DNA of 64,000 nt, from contig JAEXOU010000019.1 of NCBI GenBank assembly GCA_023439125.1, forward strand, positions 1 through 64,000, in the 5' to 3' direction. Below are positions 59,098-64,000 of the stretch, one piece after another. Below the pieces are notes generated by a model. The model worked only from the letters and a program-made list of their open reading frames with translations, did no database searches and was not told where the DNA came from. The stretch's first letter is position 1. The number at the start of each line of letters is the position of its first letter. Position numbers and translations under genes: made by a program. Source of the DNA: Bacillota bacterium. Its GTDB lineage: Bacteria; Bacillota; Clostridia; Lachnospirales; Lachnospiraceae.

Positions 59098-61365
59098 ATG
59101 TTTTGTACAAAGTGTGGTCTCAAATTAGATGATGATACTATTTTTTGTCCAGGATGTGGTGAAAAAGTACAAGAACATGAAATTAGTCGAGAAAATACAT
59201 ATAACCATCAGGGGACAGGATATGTAGGTGCAAGAGAACCAAACTACATCAACCAAGGCGATATGAGTATATCGAATGATAAATATAGTTCTGACAATTC
59301 AGCTAATGCAAATAATGCAATATTCCAAGGAGGAGTTAATTATTATAGTCCAAATATTCAACAACCAAGCACACCAACTACTGGAGTTTCAAAAAAGAAG
59401 ATATATTTAGCTTTTAGTGTAATTGGAGTTTGTGTCATTGTAATTGCTGTGTTGGCTACGTTACTTGTTGTAACTATGAAAGGTAAAAAGCAGACAGAAT
59501 CAGTCACTTCTCAAGAAATTGAGGATATTGCATCAAAAGATGATATGGTTAATTACAGTGGAAATCAAGAGAATCCAGACGATATCATTACGCCTGCTTT
59601 AACATTGTCTCCATCTCCAGAGCCAACGTCCACAATAATTCCAACACCTACACAGATTCCTTTGCCGGCAGTAGTAATGGAATTGCAGAATACGCTAACA
59701 GATTTGAATGGACCGGAAACTACATTGCAGGGGATATCAGTTTATGAGATAAATTGTAAGCCTTCCATTCACTCGTATAGTGAGACATGGGATCGAAATA
59801 TTATGTATTCCATTGAAGATTTGGCCAGTACCTCAATGGATGGTTATGCAACGGTAAATGAATGCGATATTCAGAAAAAAGAATTTGTAAATATAGAAAA
59901 TGGTCAAATTATTGATTACGAGATTTATATTAATCCAAGCAATAGTAAAGTACATAAAATTGTTAGTATTGAGTATATGGGTGATCATCTAGAAATAACG
60001 GATTACTATTATGATCTTAGTGGTAATGTTAACTTTATATTTCAGAGGGATTCCGATACCTATCAACCAACATATGCAACGCCTGATAAAATAGGAAATC
60101 GCTATTATTTTAAAAATGATAGTATGGTAGCATGGAGAAAGGTTACTGAGGACAAAACTACGAATTATGTAATCGGTCAGAATGAGTATAAGCGTCAGGA
60201 GAAAGAAGGAAGAAATAATCTTAAACTATATTCTAGCTTAAATGAGGATGGGAAAAAAATATATGATACTCTTGAAGAAAAGATGCTAAATGCAGCCTAT
60301 AATACTTATCGAATTGTATTAAGTGCGGATGGAGTGAGTGTCGTACAGGGATTTGTGTATGATACTAATGGAAATGCTTTCGCAAACGCCCAGGTTAGTT
60401 TGTATTTATCTAAAGAAAATGACTTAGAGGACAATTATTTAGTATTTGAGACAATGACTGATAAGAACGGTTTGTATAATATAAAGCTTCCTGTAAGAAC
60501 TTATAGTTATTATGTTGAAGTCACTTATCGGGATTATAACATTACAACCTTATACGATGTAAATATATCAAATGAAGACATAGGAATGTATCAACCAAGT
60601 ATTTATCTTACTCAAAGTGATAATAATGTTTATGAAGTGAACTTAAGATTAGCAGATGCATTAAATTATCAAGATTCATCTCATGTCTCCATGTTACCAC
60701 TAAGCAATGCCGAAGTATTATTTAGAAATGGGGTAAATAATCGTAAAGGAGAGATCGTTGAAACGGGATATTCAGACAGTAATGGTTATTTATCTGTTAA
60801 GTTAAATCAAGGTATGTATACAATACAGATTATTTCAGATGGCTATGAAGTACTTTACTATAATATTGTATCTAATGGACAGGGAAATTTAATTGCGATT
60901 AATGTTTTACCTGAATTAGGAAATAATGAATTAGCAATTGTATTAACGTGGAATGATACTCCTAGTGATCTTGATTCACATTTATTTGATCCAAATGATA
61001 GTAGTGGCCATATATGGTATGGAGTTCCAAGAAATCGATATGGTGCAAGTCTTGATGTTGATGTGAGAAGTGGATATGGACCAGAAACAGTAACAATTAT
61101 GAACTTAACAAATGGATTATATAAATATTATGTAGCTGACTTTTCCAATTGTAGTTCACGAAATACAACGAGTACAGAGATGTCATATTCTGATGCAACG
61201 GTTAATATTTATTCCTCCGAAGGTTTATTGCAGACATTTCATGTTCCAACCAATAAAGCAGGAGTTATCTGGGAAGTATTTGAGATTCGAAATCGTCGTA
61301 TCATTCCAATACAGAGATATTATAGTAATATTCAGGATAAGTCATGGTGGAATTCTGCGAAGTGA
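59098..61365 (+). CDS. Zinc-ribbon, single-span membrane protein with regulatory-like and YfaP-like domains
   Basis: This is a 755-residue protein. Residues 1-25 form a zinc ribbon (FCTKCGLKL, FCPGCGEK). A low-complexity linker leads to a membrane helix at about 100-123. The outside part starts with a Ser/Pro/Thr-rich linker (about 160-195). It contains a carboxypeptidase-regulatory-like domain near 420-500 (VQGFVYDTNGNAFANAQVSL), a second similar module near 525-610, and a C-terminal YfaP/DUF2135-like domain (LTWNDTPSDLDSHLFDP, YGASLDVDVRSGYGPETVTI). AAGGAGG precedes the ATG. The amidase gene starts 17 bases after its stop, so they are probably one unit. The role is unknown. Confidence 0.75.
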   Translation: MFCTKCGLKLDDDTIFCPGCGEKVQEHEISRENTYNHQGTGYVGAREPNYINQGDMSISNDKYSSDNSANANNAIFQGGVNYYSPNIQQPSTPTTGVSKKKIYLAFSVIGVCVIVIAVLATLLVVTMKGKKQTESVTSQEIEDIASKDDMVNYSGNQENPDDIITPALTLSPSPEPTSTIIPTPTQIPLPAVVMELQNTLTDLNGPETTLQGISVYEINCKPSIHSYSETWDRNIMYSIEDLASTSMDGYATVNECDIQKKEFVNIENGQIIDYEIYINPSNSKVHKIVSIEYMGDHLEITDYYYDLSGNVNFIFQRDSDTYQPTYATPDKIGNRYYFKNDSMVAWRKVTEDKTTNYVIGQNEYKRQEKEGRNNLKLYSSLNEDGKKIYDTLEEKMLNAAYNTYRIVLSADGVSVVQGFVYDTNGNAFANAQVSLYLSKENDLEDNYLVFETMTDKNGLYNIKLPVRTYSYYVEVTYRDYNITTLYDVNISNEDIGMYQPSIYLTQSDNNVYEVNLRLADALNYQDSSHVSMLPLSNAEVLFRNGVNNRKGEIVETGYSDSNGYLSVKLNQGMYTIQIISDGYEVLYYNIVSNGQGNLIAINVLPELGNNELAIVLTWNDTPSDLDSHLFDPNDSSGHIWYGVPRNRYGASLDVDVRSGYGPETVTIMNLTNGLYKYYVADFSNCSSRNTTSTEMSYSDATVNIYSSEGLLQTFHVPTNKAGVIWEVFEIRNRRIIPIQRYYSNIQDKSWWNSAK

Positions 61366-61382
61366 TAAGTGAGGGGAAAAAG

Positions 61383-62675
61383 ATGAGAATGCAAAGAGTT
61401 TACATAGCATTATTAGGAATATGCCTTTTAACAGGCTGTACAAATAATGGGTCCAAGACACAAGAGATTAATCAAGAACAGTCAATTCAGTCAGAAGATA
61501 AAAAGCAGCAGATAGTAGAAGGCAAAGAACAACAGGTGTCAGAGGATGATGGACAGCAGATAGTAGAAGGGAATGAACAACAGATAACAGGAGATGAAGA
61601 ATCACAGGCACAAGAAGATGATATTATACATAATGATTTAATAAACAGTGAAGGGGAAGTAGACAGTAAAGAAATAAGCACCACTACTGAAGTGGAATCT
61701 GCATCGAGTGATGATGAAAATAGCTCGAAAGAAGAACAGATTGCAGTTGAATCATTTGAACCAAGGGAGATGGTAACAGTTTCTGAGGTTAATGTTCGTA
61801 TCGAGCCTTCATTAACGAGTGATATTTTGGCTACACTTGAAGCTTCCAGTACAGTTACATGTACTGGAAGTATTGATGAATGGTATCGTATTGATTATAA
61901 GGGTGTTGTAGCATATATGTATGCTGCATATTTAAAAGAAAAGTTGGATTTAGAGGATACGGAATCTAATAATGATTTTGTTAGTTCAGAGACTGATTAT
62001 GATATTCCAGGATGTCGCATTGTTTATGAAACCGCAGTAGATGCTCCTTGGATTGTAATTGATGCGGGCCATCAAGAAAAGGGTAATTACAATAAAGAGG
62101 CGATAGGACCGGGAGCAACAGAGAAAAAAGCGAAGGTCTCATCAGGGACACAAGGACGTTGGACGGGATTAGTAGAATACAAGCTCAATCTAAAAGTTGC
62201 GATAAAATTACGAGATGCCTTACTAACCAAAGGATATAATATAATTATGATCAGGGAAACTAATGAAGTGGATATCAGTAATTCAGAGCGTGCGGCAATT
62301 GCCAATGACATTAATGCAGATGCATTTATTCGAATTCATGCGAATGGTTCAGAGGATGCAAGTTCACAGGGAATGATGACAATCTGTCAAACTAAGGACA
62401 ATCCTTATTGTGGGGAATTGTATGAAGATAGTTATCAGTTATCCGATTGTATTTTAGAGGGGATGCTAAACGCAACCGGTGCGAAAAATAAGGGCGTCTG
62501 GGAGACAGATACAATGAGTGGTATTAACTGGTGTAGTGTTCCTGTGACAATAATTGAGATGGGATATATGACAAATAAGACTGAGGATGAATTATTAGCA
62601 ACGGATGACTATCAGAACAAAATTGTGGATGGAATCGTGAAAGGTTTAGATGTTTATTTGAATGAACATGATTAA
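61383..62675 (+). CDS. Lipoprotein N-acetylmuramoyl-L-alanine amidase with SH3 domain
   Basis: This is a 430-residue protein. A signal peptide ends in the lipobox LLTGC, so it is probably lipid-anchored. An acidic Gln/Glu-rich linker contains a 16-residue repeat. A bacterial SH3 domain (about 130-195, EVNVRIEPSLTSDILATL) and an Amidase_3 domain (about 225-430) follow. Zinc ligands are His230 in IVIDAGHQ, Glu in LVEYKLN, His in FIRIHANG and Glu in IIEMGYMTN. It cleaves the bond between MurNAc and the peptide stem. I chose the ATG at 61383, preceded by GAGGGG; a longer form would overlap the upstream gene. It ends at a clear terminator. Confidence 0.9.
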   Translation: MRMQRVYIALLGICLLTGCTNNGSKTQEINQEQSIQSEDKKQQIVEGKEQQVSEDDGQQIVEGNEQQITGDEESQAQEDDIIHNDLINSEGEVDSKEISTTTEVESASSDDENSSKEEQIAVESFEPREMVTVSEVNVRIEPSLTSDILATLEASSTVTCTGSIDEWYRIDYKGVVAYMYAAYLKEKLDLEDTESNNDFVSSETDYDIPGCRIVYETAVDAPWIVIDAGHQEKGNYNKEAIGPGATEKKAKVSSGTQGRWTGLVEYKLNLKVAIKLRDALLTKGYNIIMIRETNEVDISNSERAAIANDINADAFIRIHANGSEDASSQGMMTICQTKDNPYCGELYEDSYQLSDCILEGMLNATGAKNKGVWETDTMSGINWCSVPVTIIEMGYMTNKTEDELLATDDYQNKIVDGIVKGLDVYLNEHD

Positions 62676-62742
62676 TACATAAAGTGATAGAATTCATTAA
62701 CCGTGTTTAAGCAGATGTATTCATCCAGATGAATGTGGATCA

Positions 62743-62777
62743 ATTAAAGAGGATATTTATCCTCTTTAATTTTTTTG
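62743..62777 (+). terminator. Terminator after the amidase gene
   Basis: ATTAAAGAGGA pairs perfectly with TCCTCTTTAAT, and a run of T follows. It lies in the 426-base gap 62676-63101, together with a possible promoter at 62850. Confidence 0.85.
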
Positions 62778-62849
62778 CATAAAGGAAATTCCTCTGAATT
62801 TCCTAATTGGTAAAATGATACGAAAAAAGTAATATTTACACAAAATTAC

Positions 62850-62878
62850 TTTACATACAATAATTTAGTCTGTAAAAT
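62850..62878 (+). promoter_or_regulatory. Possible promoter TTTACA-17-TAAAAT
   Basis: TTTACA at 62850-62855 and TAAAAT at 62873-62878 are separated by 17 bases. It would leave a leader of about 215 bases before the gene at 63102, in which I see no known element. Confidence 0.4.
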
Positions 62879-63101
62879 AGAGTATATCAGATTGGTAAAA
62901 ATTACATATATTATTGTGCTGTTAGGTTGAGTAATTGAAGGTTATTAGATTTTTGGGAACTCTTTTTTAGAACACAGTAAACATTCATATACATAAAATA
63001 ATAAATTGATATTATTACTCAAGAAAAGTATGACAAGAAGAAAAACGATGCAAGAGAAGGCTTTGAATGAGTGAATATGCATATTTTAAGGAGGAAAATG
63101 T

Positions 63102-64000
63102 ATGAAGTGTCAAGTTTGTGGGCATGAGTGTCCCCAAGGAGTGATATTTTGCTCTCAATGTGGTGCAAAGTTAGAGGCAGCTCCTACAAGTCAAAATCCA
63201 AAGGAAGACCCAGGTTTACAAGTAAATGTACAGGAGCAGAGCAATACATCAACGTCACCAGTACAGTTACAGCAAAATGAAACTCACCAAGCAGAACAGC
63301 CACAAATGTCTACAATGCAACAGCCAATGAATCAAAGTCAACTACAGATGAATTCGTCAAATTCTAATATGCAAACGACAAGGAAAAAGATTCCTATGAA
63401 GTTAATTGCTTTAGGAGGAGGAGCTCTTGTTGTAATTATTGTAGCGGTATTGCTTATTACAAAGTTCTTTTTTACGAGTTCAGACTATTTTTATTACAGT
63501 GAGGATTCGATTTCAGCATGGCGAGAATACATAGATCATGAAACTGGAGACATTTTTGTATTGAATGATAATATTATAGTAAGCGCAGAGGATATGGCTA
63601 ACTATACGTATAGTCCAGATTACTTAACATTTGCTGTATTGGCCTATGATGATACTTTATCTGTTGTTACGAAGAAGGGATTAGAAGAAATCGCTGAGCA
63701 AGTTAATAATTATGTAATTTCAGATGATGGTTCCAAGATAGTTTACATTGACTATGATGAAGATAGAGATGATATTGGAGATTTGTATTCGTATGATGTT
63801 GCAAAGGGAGAATCAAAAAAGATATCATCGAACTGTTTTTCAACAGATATCAAAATCTCACCGGATGGCAATAGTATAGCATATATCAAAGACTATGAAG
63901 ATGAGGATAAATTTAAACTTTTTACATCCATTGATGGGAAAGAAGCTGTAGTAGGAAATGGGATGATACCAATTGCTATATCTAATAATGGAAGTTATCT
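63102..64000 (+). CDS. Zinc-ribbon, single-span protein with beta-propeller-like outside part (partial)
   Basis: The gene runs off the window end, with about 299 residues visible and no stop. Residues 1-24 form a zinc ribbon (MKCQVCGHECPQGVIFCSQC). A Gln/Pro-rich linker follows, and a membrane helix lies at about 105-127 (GGGALVVIIVAVLLITKFFF). The outside part has repeats like YVISDDGSKIVYIDYDEDRD and IKISPDGNSIAYIKDYEDED, which look like TolB/WD40-type propeller blades. AAGGAGG precedes overlapping ATG codons; the one at 63102 gives the zinc ribbon. It resembles the gene at 59098 in its N-terminal plan. Confidence 0.75.
   Translation, partial: MKCQVCGHECPQGVIFCSQCGAKLEAAPTSQNPKEDPGLQVNVQEQSNTSTSPVQLQQNETHQAEQPQMSTMQQPMNQSQLQMNSSNSNMQTTRKKIPMKLIALGGGALVVIIVAVLLITKFFFTSSDYFYYSEDSISAWREYIDHETGDIFVLNDNIIVSAEDMANYTYSPDYLTFAVLAYDDTLSVVTKKGLEEIAEQVNNYVISDDGSKIVYIDYDEDRDDIGDLYSYDVAKGESKKISSNCFSTDIKISPDGNSIAYIKDYEDEDKFKLFTSIDGKEAVVGNGMIPIAISNNGSY

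Noticed and set aside
61506..61583. Separate repeat element inside the amidase gene
   Set aside because: The 48-base direct duplication is in frame and simply extends the acidic linker of the lipoprotein by 16 residues.

Overview
The window looks like a chromosomal segment of a low-GC, strictly anaerobic, spore-forming Clostridia, most likely a Lachnospiraceae relative of Lachnoclostridium (Clostridium) phytofermentans. The grounds are AT-rich sequence with strong GGAGG ribosome sites, a class III (anaerobic) ribonucleotide reductase, a TM1266-type hydrogenase-associated regulator, oxygen-independent HemZ, a Csp-like subtilase, PdaA/PdaB-like deacetylases, and the order relA - MBL hydrolase - hemZ - HD-GYP - hisS - aspS. 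The species assignment is an inference. No rRNA, tRNA, CRISPR array, prophage or intact insertion sequence was seen.

Layout. 1-9.5 kb: accessory genes (TM1266 regulator, YcaQ-like glycosylase, a truncated thioesterase remnant, a subtilase, an unknown protein, an L25-like protein behind an 18-codon ORF) and the trkA-trkH potassium uptake pair. 9.5-19 kb: a membrane protein with a dead GGDEF domain, a TPR lipoprotein, hflX, NrdR-controlled nrdD, ilvE and a deacetylase. 19-32 kb: a peptidoglycan-binding protein, carAB, a pyruvyl-transferase-like/iron-sulfur fusion protein, a DUF6273 protein and apt. 30-38 kb: the relA-to-aspS housekeeping run, with several genes overlapping by one base. 38-49 kb: cold-shock protein, galM, upp, and a signalling group (REC-HPt, LacI-like/GGDEF, PAS-GGDEF-GAF-GGDEF-EAL) around lgt. 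49-53 kb: a manganese-type (yybP-ykoY) riboswitch with its own promoter and terminator in front of a MacB/FtsX-type ABC exporter. 53-59 kb: a convergent GHKL kinase / LytTR regulator pair, a two-copy direct repeat with 21-bp periodicity, and a divergent unit for a small membrane protein and a secreted WG-repeat protein. 59-64 kb: two zinc-ribbon, single-membrane-span proteins flanking a lipoprotein amidase.

How the parts may work together. Four regions centre on signalling and the cell envelope: c-di-GMP-type enzymes, the LytTR module, the envelope hydrolases and deacetylases, and the riboswitch-controlled exporter. The most unusual items are the riboswitch/ABC exporter pairing, the LytTR operator next to the WG-repeat gene, and two families of dispersed palindromic elements. 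Family A (1-82, 9439-9512, 18956-19070) shares a core but has long self-complementary arms that differ between copies. Family B has a full hairpin at 3863-4124 and a half copy at 16567-16672.
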